From NCBI GenBank assembly GCA_002919305.1, contig PKFB01000057.1, positions 117,789 through 181,788 on the forward strand: a stretch of DNA of 64,000 nt. Direction: 5' to 3'. This DNA is from Actinomycetales bacterium (GTDB taxonomy: Bacteria; Actinomycetota; Actinomycetes; Mycobacteriales; Micromonosporaceae). How positions within the stretch are numbered: position 1 is the stretch's first letter; every line of letters begins with the position of its first letter. This document shows positions 19,858-28,417 of the stretch, piece by piece. The position numbers and the translations under genes are program-made. The notes below the pieces were generated by a model, which made no database searches, was not told the DNA's origin, and worked only from the letters and a program-made list of their open reading frames with translations.

Positions 19858-20553
19858 ATGGCCAGCGAGGATGAGGGCGTGGCATCACGCACATCTGATC
19901 CCGGAACACCCGTCTCACTGGCGCGGATGCGCCATGAATACACCGATGCCGGTCTATCTGAGAGTGAACTGGCGCCTGACTGGGTCACACAGTTCGGGGT
20001 ATGGCTGGAGCAGGCTATCGCCACTCCCGCAATCGTTGAACCCAACGCGATGGTGCTCTCCACCGTCGACGCTGAAGGGCGACCCAACAGCCGCACAGTC
20101 TTGTTGAAGGGATATGACAGGGACGGGCTGGTCTTCTACACCAACTACCGCTCCCGTAAAGGCGTTGAGCTGACGCACAACCCCTACGCCAGCCTGCTGT
20201 TCCCCTGGTACCCGCTCCATCGGCAGGTAATCATCCGCGGACGCGTCGAGCGGGTGGAGCGTGCCGTCAGCGAGGCGTACTTCCGGTCTCGCCCCCGCGG
20301 TGCCCAACTGGGGGCGTGGGCCAGCCCGCAGTCGGAGGTCATCGAATCCCGGGAGGTGTTGGAGGCGGCCTGGGAGCAGTACAGCCAGCGATGGCCTGAA
20401 GGGACACAGATCCCCACGCCGGAGCACTGGGGAGGCCATCGCGTAGTGCCCGACAGCGTGGAGTTCTGGCAAGGCCGCGCCAATCGTCTGCACGACCGAT
20501 TGCGCTACCGCCGCGTCAATGGTGAGTGGATCATCGAGCGTTTGGCGCCATGA
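19858..20553 (+). CDS. pdxH: Pyridoxamine 5'-phosphate oxidase
   Basis: 231 residues from ATG 19858; GTG 19879, with GAGG 8 nt before it, is an equally good start. FMN-binding and catalytic segments are complete: MRHEYTDAGLSESELAPDW, NAMVLSTVDAEGRPNSRTVL, YTNYRSRKGVEL, SRPRGAQLGAWASPQS and the C-terminal FWQGRANRLHDRL (Arg and His that hold PLP). It oxidises pyridoxine or pyridoxamine 5'-phosphate to PLP. The stop overlaps the next ATG (ATGA), so it is coupled to the MFS gene. SerC and PdxH near each other fit B6/serine metabolism. Confidence 0.93.
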   Translation: MASEDEGVASRTSDPGTPVSLARMRHEYTDAGLSESELAPDWVTQFGVWLEQAIATPAIVEPNAMVLSTVDAEGRPNSRTVLLKGYDRDGLVFYTNYRSRKGVELTHNPYASLLFPWYPLHRQVIIRGRVERVERAVSEAYFRSRPRGAQLGAWASPQSEVIESREVLEAAWEQYSQRWPEGTQIPTPEHWGGHRVVPDSVEFWQGRANRLHDRLRYRRVNGEWIIERLAP

Positions 20554-21878
20554 GCAGCAGGACCAGCGCGTCCGGTAACCGTACCGGCGTGGTCGGGTTG
20601 CTGCGCCATGTCGCCGTGGACGTCCGACCACTACGGTTGCCGGCCTTTCGACGTCTGTGGGTAGGGAACGCCGTCTCCTACATCGGAATCCAGGTCACCG
20701 CCGTGGCGGTCCCGGTGCAGATGTACGAGATCACCCGCTCCTCGCTGTGGGTGGGGCTACTCGGTCTGGCCGGACTGCTGCCCCTGGTGGGGTTCGCGGT
20801 GTGGGGCGGTGCGGTCGCCGACATCGTGGATCGACGCAGGCTGTACCTGACCAGTTCCCTGTTCACCTGGCTGGTGACCGTCTGCCTGGTGGTACAGGCG
20901 CTGTTGAGGCTGGACAACCCCTTCATCCTGCTGACGCTGGTGGCTTTACAGGCGGTGGGGTTCGCGATCAGCTCTCCCACGAGGACGGCGATCGTGCCGC
21001 GGCTGGTACCCGCTGAGTGGGTACCAGCCGCGAACACCCTCAACTTCACCGCCTCCAGCTTCGGCTCTGTGGCCGGTCCGCTGCTGGCGGGGGTGGTGTT
21101 ATCCGCGGGCGGTGGCTTCACCGCCGCGTACGCCCTCGACGCTGTGCTGTTCACGGTGGTGCTGTGGGCGGCCGTCCGGCTCCCCGCGTTACCGCCCGAG
21201 GCGAGCGCCCCCGACTCCGCCGATCCCACGGGCAACGACAGCAAACACCGAGCCGGATGGGCCAGTATCGCCGCTGGCCTCCGTTTCATCACGGGTACGC
21301 CCGTGGTCTGGCTGTCGTTCGCCGTCGACATCTTGGCGATGCTGCTGGCGATGCCGCGCGCATTGTTCCCCGAGGTCGCCGAGTCTTCTTTCGGCGGAGA
21401 ACAAGCCGTGGGATGGCTCTACAGCGCCATCGCGGTCGGCTCCGTCCTCGGAGGCTTGATGTCCGGCTGGATCGGACGAGTTCGCCGGCAGGGCGTCGCC
21501 TTAGTGGCCGCGGTCCTGGCGTGGGGTGCGGCGGTGGCGTTGGCGGGATTGGCGCCCTCGCTGTGGCTGGCGGTGCTGCTGCTGGCGGTGGCTGGCTTCG
21601 CGGATCTGGTCAGCGCGGTCTACCGCCAGACGATCCTGCAGCTGCATGCCCCGGACCGGATGCGGGGCCGGATGCAGGGAGTGTTCGTGGCCGTGGTGGC
21701 GGGTGGCCCGCGGTTGGGAGACCTGCGAGCCGGGGCGACCGCGGCGCTGGCCGGCCCCACCGTCGCCTGGGTTGGCGGTGGGGTGGCGTGTGTGATCGCC
21801 GTCGTGGCGCTGACCGCGGCGTTCCCCAGCCTGTTGCGCTATGACGGGCGTCCCTCGCCTGAAGGCCGCCCCGAATAG
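20550..21878 (+). CDS. MFS transporter (EntS-like)
   Basis: 442-residue membrane protein with twelve predicted helices. It opens with RPLRLPAFRRLWVGNAVSYI, typical of EntS/DHA3 exporters, and has the loop WGGAVADIVDRRR (about residues 90-102), SSPTRTAIVPRLVPA in the fifth helix region and a central hydrophilic linker. The ATGA overlap with pdxH implies co-expression. EntS relatives export siderophores, but nothing here proves that role. Confidence 0.87.
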   Translation: MSSRTSASGNRTGVVGLLRHVAVDVRPLRLPAFRRLWVGNAVSYIGIQVTAVAVPVQMYEITRSSLWVGLLGLAGLLPLVGFAVWGGAVADIVDRRRLYLTSSLFTWLVTVCLVVQALLRLDNPFILLTLVALQAVGFAISSPTRTAIVPRLVPAEWVPAANTLNFTASSFGSVAGPLLAGVVLSAGGGFTAAYALDAVLFTVVLWAAVRLPALPPEASAPDSADPTGNDSKHRAGWASIAAGLRFITGTPVVWLSFAVDILAMLLAMPRALFPEVAESSFGGEQAVGWLYSAIAVGSVLGGLMSGWIGRVRRQGVALVAAVLAWGAAVALAGLAPSLWLAVLLLAVAGFADLVSAVYRQTILQLHAPDRMRGRMQGVFVAVVAGGPRLGDLRAGATAALAGPTVAWVGGGVACVIAVVALTAAFPSLLRYDGRPSPEGRPE

Positions 21879-21989
21879 GTCCGTCAGGTCCGTTCCGAAT
21901 GGTTCAGGCCAGGCGTAGTTCCCGACGTCAGATGGGTAACTACCCGAGAGACAGATCAGGGGAGCGGGCAGACGGCGTGGCGCCGGAGG

Positions 21990-22634
21990 TCACCGGGCGA
22001 GCACGGAAGCGGCCACCTTCAGATCGTTGACGAACGCCACCCGGGCCTGCTCACGCACCTCGCTGGGAGTCCGCAGGATCGCGGAGGGATGGGTGGTGAT
22101 GACCGCGTGGGTGTGATGTGTAGCGGTCTCCTCGGCATTGGTCGGCACCGGGAACGGCAACAGCCTGCCCCGGTCCCGGGTCACCCGGTACTCCCCGCCG
22201 AGCAGCGCCTTGAGAGCCGTAGCCCCCAAGATCACCACCACCTCCGGGTTCAGCAACGCGAACTCGGCGACCAGCCAGGGACGGCAAGCCTCTATGTGCT
22301 CCGGCCCCGGGGTCTGGTGCAGCCGACGTCGGCCGGTCTGGGTGAACCGGAAGTGCTTGACGGCGTTGGTGACGTAGGCCTCCGACCGTGGGATCCCAGC
22401 CTCCTCCAAGGATTCGTCCAACAGGCGGCCGGCGGGGCCGACGAAGGGTTCACCGCGTCGATCCTCCACATCCCCGGGCTGCTCACCCACCAACACGACG
22501 CGGGCGGTGGGCGGCCCCGCCCCGAAGACGGTCTGAGTGGCGTTGGCGTACAGCTCACACCCTCGGCAGGACTTAGCCGCCTCCGCCAGTCGTGTCAGAT
22601 CGGCGCTGGGGGGAATGAACTCCCGCGCGCTCAT
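21990..22634 (-). CDS. UdgX-type uracil-DNA glycosylase
   Basis: 214 residues of the UDG superfamily. Motif A reads GEQPGDVEDRRGEPFVGPAG (from residue 50). The family-defining inserted loop GRRRLHQTPG is at about 101-110, with His106 equivalent to the His that in mycobacterial UdgX attaches covalently to uracil-containing DNA. CRGC near residue 23 and Cys117 (ACRPW) fit the iron-sulphur site. C-terminal motif HPSAILR. UdgX removes uracil and remains covalently bound to the abasic site. The gene is convergent with the upstream MFS gene and its start is 40 bp from the divergent aldose epimerase start. Confidence 0.9.
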   Translation of the reverse strand: MSAREFIPPSADLTRLAEAAKSCRGCELYANATQTVFGAGPPTARVVLVGEQPGDVEDRRGEPFVGPAGRLLDESLEEAGIPRSEAYVTNAVKHFRFTQTGRRRLHQTPGPEHIEACRPWLVAEFALLNPEVVVILGATALKALLGGEYRVTRDRGRLLPFPVPTNAEETATHHTHAVITTHPSAILRTPSEVREQARVAFVNDLKVAASVLAR

Positions 22635-22674
22635 ACGCCGCTCCCTGTGCGGTTATGTCACCGGAGGTGAGATT

Positions 22675-23613
22675 GTGACGTTGGGTCAAGATACCTGGCC
22701 GTTGTCGGGTATCCAGTGGACCATCTCGGCGGGAGCGCTGCACGCCGTGATCGTCGAGGTGGGCGGCGGTCTGCGGACCTTCACCGTCGGAGACACCCCC
22801 GTGATCGACGGGTACGCCGAGGATGAGATGTGCCCCGCCGGGGCCGGACAGATACTCGCACCATGGCCCAACCGGGTCGGTAACGGTCGGTACACCTTCA
22901 ACGGTGCCCAGTATCAATTACCCATCAATGAGCCGGATAAGTCCAACGCGATCCACGGACTGGTCCGCTGGCTGCGGTGGCACGTGGTGGAGCACTACCC
23001 CGACAGTGTGACGGTGGAGTGCGCGCTGCCCGCACAGCCGGGCTATCCCTTCCCGCTGCTGCTGCGTACGGTCTGGAGCATGCGGCCGGACGGGCTGACG
23101 GCCGAACACACCGTTACCAACATCGGGGCGGTGTCGGCGCCGTTCGGGTTCGGCGTACATCCGTATTTCCGGATCGGAGACGTGCCGCTGCAGGAGCTGC
23201 GGCTGTACATCCCGGCGGCGACCCACCTGATGGTGGATGAACGGCGGCTTCCGGTGAGGGAAGAGTCGGTGGTGGACACCCCGGAGGATTTCACCCTGCC
23301 TCGCCCGATAGGCGACACGATATTGGATACCGCCTACACGAACCTGATGCGGGAAAGTGATCGGAATGTCCATGTTCGTCTGGATGCTCCCGACGGGCGC
23401 AGCCTGGACATTTGGGCGGATCAGTCATTCGGGTGGCTGCAGGTCTTCACCGCCGATACCCTGCCGCCTCCGCGGCGGCGTCGGTCGGTCGCGGTGGAGC
23501 CGATGACCTGCCCGCCAGACGCGTTGCGGAGCGGCCATGATCTGGGGGTGCTGGCCGTCGGGGAGACCTGGCGGGGCCATTGGGGCGTCACCGTGAATTT
23601 CCAGGGTCCCTAG
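22675..23613 (+). CDS. Aldose 1-epimerase family protein
   Basis: 312 residues from GTG 22675, set by GGAGG 7 nt upstream. Galactose-mutarotase-like beta-sandwich signatures are present: LAPWPNRVGNGRYTFNG (about residues 62-78), AIHGLVRWLRWHV with the first catalytic-type His, GFGVHPYFRIG with the second His, and the C-terminal SVAVEPMTCPPDAL with the catalytic Glu. It probably interconverts sugar anomers in the cytoplasm. There is no signal peptide, unlike the secreted mutarotase at 54.7 kb. The nitroreductase gene starts 9 bp after the stop and may be co-transcribed. Confidence 0.87.
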   Translation: MTLGQDTWPLSGIQWTISAGALHAVIVEVGGGLRTFTVGDTPVIDGYAEDEMCPAGAGQILAPWPNRVGNGRYTFNGAQYQLPINEPDKSNAIHGLVRWLRWHVVEHYPDSVTVECALPAQPGYPFPLLLRTVWSMRPDGLTAEHTVTNIGAVSAPFGFGVHPYFRIGDVPLQELRLYIPAATHLMVDERRLPVREESVVDTPEDFTLPRPIGDTILDTAYTNLMRESDRNVHVRLDAPDGRSLDIWADQSFGWLQVFTADTLPPPRRRRSVAVEPMTCPPDALRSGHDLGVLAVGETWRGHWGVTVNFQGP

Positions 23614-23622
23614 GGTCAGAGC

Positions 23623-24231
23623 ATGCACTTCCAGGACGTGGTGCGTCGACGACGCATGGTGCGGAACTATGACCCAGACCGACCGGTGCCGCCGGAGATC
23701 GTCGAACGGATTATGGAGAACGCGCTTCGGGCTCCCTCTGCCGGCTTCACGCAGGGCTGGGGGTTTCTGGTGCTGGATCGGCGGGAGGAGATCGACCGGT
23801 TCTGGACCGTGACGCGACCGGGGACTGGTGGGCGGGACCGGTGGCTGGCAGGGATGTCACGAGCGCCGTTGGTGGTGGTCGTGCACTCCAACGAGTCGGC
23901 GTACCAGAAGCGGTACGCCGAGGCGGACAAAGGCTGGACCGAGTCCGTCCATGATCGTTGGCCGGTGCCGTACTGGCACATCGACGCCGGGTTCGCTGCG
24001 CTGTTGATGCTGCTCACGGTCGTCGATGCCGGCCTAGGAGCGTGTTTCTTCGGCATCCCCGCCAGCCGAGTGGCGGCCTACCGCGCTGAGTTCGGCGTTC
24101 CCGATGAGTACACCCCGATCGGAGCGATCACCATCGGATACCCGGCTCCCGACCACCGCTCCCGGTCCCTGGCCCGGGGAAGAAAGCCGGTGAGCGAAGT
24201 GGTACATCGAGGACGATGGGGGGTCAACTGA
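23623..24231 (+). CDS. Nitroreductase family protein
   Basis: 202 residues with the FMN-dependent nitroreductase fold. The N-terminal RRRMVRNYDPDRPVPP and RAPSAGFTQGW carry the phosphate-binding arginines and the Ser of the FMN pocket. DAGLGACFFGIP in the C-terminal half is the conserved G-rich FMN segment. It resembles the coenzyme-F420/flavin nitroreductase-like branch of actinobacteria. The substrate is unknown. It follows the aldose epimerase gene closely. Confidence 0.85.
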   Translation: MHFQDVVRRRRMVRNYDPDRPVPPEIVERIMENALRAPSAGFTQGWGFLVLDRREEIDRFWTVTRPGTGGRDRWLAGMSRAPLVVVVHSNESAYQKRYAEADKGWTESVHDRWPVPYWHIDAGFAALLMLLTVVDAGLGACFFGIPASRVAAYRAEFGVPDEYTPIGAITIGYPAPDHRSRSLARGRKPVSEVVHRGRWGVN

Positions 24232-24309
24232 TGTGCCGCGACTCGGTCGTGGACCGTTTCTGGGCTACCCTGATCCATCAGTTCCAGGATTGGGGAGGAG
24301 CAGGACCTC

Positions 24310-24600
24310 GTGATCTTCAAAGCGGTGCGCGAGGGCAGACCCTATCCCGAGCACGGACTGACCACTAAGGATTGGGCTGACATCCCACCGCGCCCGGTGC
24401 GACTGGATCAGCTCATCACCACCAAGCGTGAACTGGCCCTCGACCGGCTTCTGGCCGAGGACTCCACCTTCTACGGTGACCTGTTCCCACACGTGGTCCA
24501 GTGGGACGGCAGCCTGTATTTGGAGGATGGGTTGCATCGCGCGTTGCGTGCCGCGCTCCAGCAGCGCACCTCGATCCACGCGCGGGTGCTCGTGCTGTGA
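24310..24600 (+). CDS. VapB-like small conserved protein
   Basis: 96 residues, conserved among actinomycetes, and often catalogued as a VapB-family antitoxin. The N-terminus MIFKAVREGRPYPEHGL and WADIPPRPVRLDQLITTK are typical. The C-terminal VQWDGSLYLEDGLHRALRA reads like the DGxHR motif of ParB-type domains, so the antitoxin label is doubtful. No PIN-domain toxin gene adjoins it; an acyl-CoA dehydrogenase gene starts 8 bp after its stop. Start GTG 24310 follows a GGGGAGGAG stretch with somewhat long spacing. Confidence 0.75.
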   Translation: MIFKAVREGRPYPEHGLTTKDWADIPPRPVRLDQLITTKRELALDRLLAEDSTFYGDLFPHVVQWDGSLYLEDGLHRALRAALQQRTSIHARVLVL

Positions 24601-24607
24601 TGGCCGG

Positions 24608-25783
24608 ATGATGGCGGAGCGGACGGGCCCTTTGCAGCTGCTCGACCTCGACAGCCTGCTGTCGGAGGACGAGCGTGCGGTCCGCGACCTGGTCCGCCGG
24701 ATCGCCGATGACACCATCCGTCCCTACGTAGCGGACTGGTTCGCCGGCGGTGATCCCCCGGTACGGGAGCTGGCTCGCCAGCTGGGTACGGCTGGGCTGC
24801 TGGGGATGCGTCTGTCGGGGTACGGCTGTGCCGGCGCCTCAGCGGTCGCTTACGGCCTGACGTGTATGGAGTTGGAGGCGGCGGACTCCGGGGTACGCAG
24901 CCTGGCCAGCGTTCAGGGGTCGCTGGCGATGTACGCCATCTGGCGTTACGGCTCTGAGGAGCAGAAGCAGGAGTGGCTGCCGCGGATGGCCGCCGGTGAA
25001 GTGATCGGGTGCTTCGGGCTGACCGAGCCTGATCACGGATCCGATCCCGGCTCGATGACCACCCGGGCCCGTCGGGATGGCGCTGACTGGGTGCTCACGG
25101 GCGACAAGATGTGGATCACCAACGCCCCGGTGGCCGACGTCGCCGTCATCTGGGCCCGAACCGATCAGGGGATACGCGGGTTTCTGGTGCCCTTGCCCAC
25201 CCCAGGGGTGACGGTGTCGCGGATCAGCGACAAGTTGTCGCTGCGGGCGTCGGCGACCGGCGAGATCGTCTTGGATGATGTCCGGTTGCCTCAGGAGGCG
25301 CTGCTGCCCGGCGCCGAAGGGCTTAAGGCGGCGTTGTCCTGCCTGAACGAGGCGCGGTACGGGATCGTGTGGGGGGCCCTGGGGGCCGCCCGGGACTGCC
25401 TGGAGACCACCATCGAGTACGCGGTGACTCGTGAGCAGTTCGGGCGGCCGATTGCTGGGTTTCAACTCACCCAGGCCAAGCTCGCCGACATGACCGTGGA
25501 ACTGGACAAGGGGTTTTTGTTGGCATTGCACCTGGGACGGTTGGCCGACACAGGTCGGCTGCGCCCCGAGATGGTCAGTGTCGGCAAGCTCAACAATGTC
25601 CGCGAGGCGTTGGCGATCGCCCGGGAGTGCCGGGCGATCCTCGGGGCCAACGGCATCAGCGGGGCGTACCCGGTGATGCGACACGCGGTGAATCTCGAGA
25701 GTGTCCTGACCTATGAGGGGACCAGCGAGATCCACACTCTGGTGATCGGACAGCGGCTCACCGGATTGTCGGCGTTCACCTGA
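24608..25783 (+). CDS. Acyl-CoA dehydrogenase, glutaryl-CoA dehydrogenase-like
   Basis: 391 residues from ATG 24608 (an ATG one codon later is equally possible; the frame is open further upstream inside the previous gene). The FAD-binding segments CFGLTEPDHGSDPGSMTT and WITNAPVADVAVIWAR, the R-x-QFGRPIAGFQ region and the C-terminal catalytic Glu in TYEGTSEIHTL are all present. Overall sequence is closest to glutaryl-CoA dehydrogenases, which oxidise and decarboxylate glutaryl-CoA in lysine/tryptophan breakdown. It follows the VapB-like gene by 7 bp. Confidence 0.88.
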   Translation: MMAERTGPLQLLDLDSLLSEDERAVRDLVRRIADDTIRPYVADWFAGGDPPVRELARQLGTAGLLGMRLSGYGCAGASAVAYGLTCMELEAADSGVRSLASVQGSLAMYAIWRYGSEEQKQEWLPRMAAGEVIGCFGLTEPDHGSDPGSMTTRARRDGADWVLTGDKMWITNAPVADVAVIWARTDQGIRGFLVPLPTPGVTVSRISDKLSLRASATGEIVLDDVRLPQEALLPGAEGLKAALSCLNEARYGIVWGALGAARDCLETTIEYAVTREQFGRPIAGFQLTQAKLADMTVELDKGFLLALHLGRLADTGRLRPEMVSVGKLNNVREALAIARECRAILGANGISGAYPVMRHAVNLESVLTYEGTSEIHTLVIGQRLTGLSAFT

Positions 25784-25833
25784 TTTCCTCGTTTGCCGCT
25801 CCGTCAACCGGTGTCTCGCTGGTCCCCGGTCGG

Positions 25834-28134
25834 TCAGGTGACCTTACAGGCAGTGGTGTTCAGCGAGAACTGCGCCGGGGTGGGGCCGTCGCCGCGTTCT
25901 CGGGTGCCGCTGAAGCCGATCCCGGAGATCGCTTCACCGGGCCGGAGCACCGCGTTCCAGCCAGCGTCGCTGATGGAGACGCGGGCGCCGTTCTGAGTGA
26001 CCTCGCCGCTCCACGAGTCGGTGATCACCTCACCGTTGGGGAACAGGGACCGCAGGGTCCAGCCGTCGATCGTCGTGGTTCCGGTGTTGACGATGCGGAT
26101 GTTGGCCAGGAAGCGGTTCCCGCGTTCGGCGATGACGCGGTAGTTCACCTCACAGGAGGTGGGAGGAACCTCCCCGTCCACGAAGAACACGTTGCGGGGG
26201 ATCTCCGACTCTTTCACATCCGAGTTGCGGACGATGATTTCGGCCAGAGTGTGCCGGTAGTCGATGCCGTACGTGTCGCGAATGTAGCTGAGGCCAGGGT
26301 CATTCCCGTAGAAGAAGCGGTCACCATCCCGGAGCTTTTGGAATTCCTTGGCCCAGATCGCACGCTGTAGTTCGCCGAGCTCGCCGTTATCCACGTGGTA
26401 TTCCGCGAGCATTCCAACGAATGCGTCCAGATTGTCCACGGATCCATATATCGCTTCCAGTCTGGAAGCCAACGTGGTTCGGCGTACCCCAGTGACGGTT
26501 TCGTCGTCGGCCTCCTCGCTACCCGGTGTCAGCGATTCACCGAAGACATCCTGGAGTGACTGGTATTCCAGGCTTGCGGGATCGTCGATGCCGTGCGTCG
26601 ATCCGGAATTGTCCCGATCGACGTCCGTCTCACCGGTGATCTCCTCGAACGTCTTCTTGGGGGGCAACCCGTACGCGCGCCGCAGCTCGTTGTAACTGGG
26701 CATGCCGTGGTCCCGACCTCGCGCGATATCCATCGCGCCCAGATCGACCACACCGGAGAAGCAACGCGGCAGGTTCTGCCCGTCCAGGCATTCGGGGTTA
26801 CCGGTCACCGGCAGCTGGAACAGGACGCTGCGCAGCTGGTTGTCGATCAACTCATCGTTCTTGTACTGCGACTCCTGGGCAAGGCCACGCAGCAGCGGCC
26901 CCAGCTGCAGGAACCGGACCAGATCCGGGTTGAACGTCGCCACGTTGAACGGGATTTCGAACTTCAACAGCGACCCGTCCGCGCTTGGGGTGATCACCAC
27001 GCCCTGCTGGCGCAGCGTCTCCAGCGTCTCTGGGCGGTAGCGGGAGGCGGGGGCCTTCAGCTCAACCTCGCCGTGGATGAAGCTGTGGGCGCGGAAGCCG
27101 ACCGTGGCGAATTCGTTGCTCAGGGTCGCGTTGATGGTGGGGTCGTACCCCTCATAGGGCGGCAGGTAAACCCCCATGGCCGGCAGGAATTCTTCGTAGG
27201 TGATGTACTGCTGTTCGGCGATCACTATCCGCCTGGCGATCTGAAACTTCTCCTCTTCGGTGAGGGAGTCCGGCAGGAGATCGACGATCCGGTTGTGTTC
27301 CCTGGCGAAGAGGGTGTGGACCGCTAGCAGGGCGATGTTCTGGTTAGCGCGTTCGTCACCGGTCACCATGGCCCGCCGCGGTTGGGCCAGCAGTCGGCCG
27401 TCGATGTCCATCACCGGCGCGTTCCTGGCGTCCCCCCGCGCTCCCCGTGTGGGCAGGAAACCGCCAGGGAGCAGCAGCCGGGCACCGTTGTTGCTCATGT
27501 CGTGGTCGACCGGCCCTTCTCGGAGCCACTCCAACCGGTCCTCGGAGCCGCCGTAGACCGGCCACGCGTCGATGTAGGAGCTGACCATGTTGACCTGTTC
27601 GCGTGGTGTGGTCACACCGGTGCCCTGGGCGGGGACGGACCGGTTGAAGGGGATCACCCCTAGATCGTTGGCGTAATCCTCCAACGGGTCATTGGGGTCG
27701 AACGCGAGGTTCGCCATCTCTCCTTGGGGGTGGTGGGCGGCACCGCCCAACCGGAGCCCGAAGGTGTGGTCGAGGAACTGACCCCAGGCGGAGGCCCACT
27801 GGGTGACCCGCCGCTCGGAGAAGATGTTCTGGTTGATGTCGTTGAATATCCGGTTGCTGATGTAGCGGGGGTCGGGTCCGGCGACTGGCTGCCCCACCCC
27901 GTCGGCGTACGACGCCGGGGCCACCCGCAGGTAGGTTGCTCCCGCTTGCCCCCAGGTGGGATGGGCGATGTTGTTTCCGCGCCCATCCAAGCTCTGGATC
28001 TCCAGAAACTGTGAGAGCGGGGGAATGTCCGCTGAAGCGGGGAGAGAAAAGGGCAGCGAAGTAGCGCCTCCGACCAACAGGACGCTGAGGAAGGTGAGGC
28101 TTTTTCTCACTGATTTCACCCGACTATTGCTCAC
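25834..28134 (-). CDS. Secreted animal-type haem peroxidase with CBM2-like tail
   Basis: 766 residues. The signal peptide (basic start, core LTFLSVLLVGGATSLPFSL, cleavage near PASA) is followed by a complete animal haem peroxidase domain. It has distal His123 in QFLDHTF, GDERANQN with the distal Arg, the proximal His region VGFRAHSFIHGEV, and ARGRDHGMPSYNELR. The last 100 residues (about 665-766) resemble a family 2 carbohydrate-binding module: flanking cysteines (SCEVNYRV and NTTACKV), NTGTTTIDGWTLRSLFPNG and WNAVLRPGEAISGIGF. The first of the usual surface tryptophans is missing. It is predicted to be extracellular, using H2O2 or halide. It is divergent from the aldehyde dehydrogenase gene and has its own AT-richer upstream region. 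Confidence 0.88.
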   Translation of the reverse strand: MSNSRVKSVRKSLTFLSVLLVGGATSLPFSLPASADIPPLSQFLEIQSLDGRGNNIAHPTWGQAGATYLRVAPASYADGVGQPVAGPDPRYISNRIFNDINQNIFSERRVTQWASAWGQFLDHTFGLRLGGAAHHPQGEMANLAFDPNDPLEDYANDLGVIPFNRSVPAQGTGVTTPREQVNMVSSYIDAWPVYGGSEDRLEWLREGPVDHDMSNNGARLLLPGGFLPTRGARGDARNAPVMDIDGRLLAQPRRAMVTGDERANQNIALLAVHTLFAREHNRIVDLLPDSLTEEEKFQIARRIVIAEQQYITYEEFLPAMGVYLPPYEGYDPTINATLSNEFATVGFRAHSFIHGEVELKAPASRYRPETLETLRQQGVVITPSADGSLLKFEIPFNVATFNPDLVRFLQLGPLLRGLAQESQYKNDELIDNQLRSVLFQLPVTGNPECLDGQNLPRCFSGVVDLGAMDIARGRDHGMPSYNELRRAYGLPPKKTFEEITGETDVDRDNSGSTHGIDDPASLEYQSLQDVFGESLTPGSEEADDETVTGVRRTTLASRLEAIYGSVDNLDAFVGMLAEYHVDNGELGELQRAIWAKEFQKLRDGDRFFYGNDPGLSYIRDTYGIDYRHTLAEIIVRNSDVKESEIPRNVFFVDGEVPPTSCEVNYRVIAERGNRFLANIRIVNTGTTTIDGWTLRSLFPNGEVITDSWSGEVTQNGARVSISDAGWNAVLRPGEAISGIGFSGTRERGDGPTPAQFSLNTTACKVT

Positions 28135-28417
28135 ATTGCCTCCCCTGGGGCCTCTTGTTGACGTAGGCGCCTGAGCGGTGTCATATGGCCGCTGCCCAGC
28201 ATAGATTTCGCAGTGTGACCGCGTAGCTACTTACAGATATAAGGGTCGGTCACGCGTGTTTCAGATACGCTGTTGAGCGTTTTGTAGCTCATCGTGCGAG
28301 AATTAGAAAACGCAAACTAAATCGCAACGTCAGCGACTGTTATGCCTTCTTGGGGCGTACGCCCGATACCGCGCGGCTTCGTAGCCGAAGCCGGTGCGCT
28401 GGTCATAGGCTCGGGGT

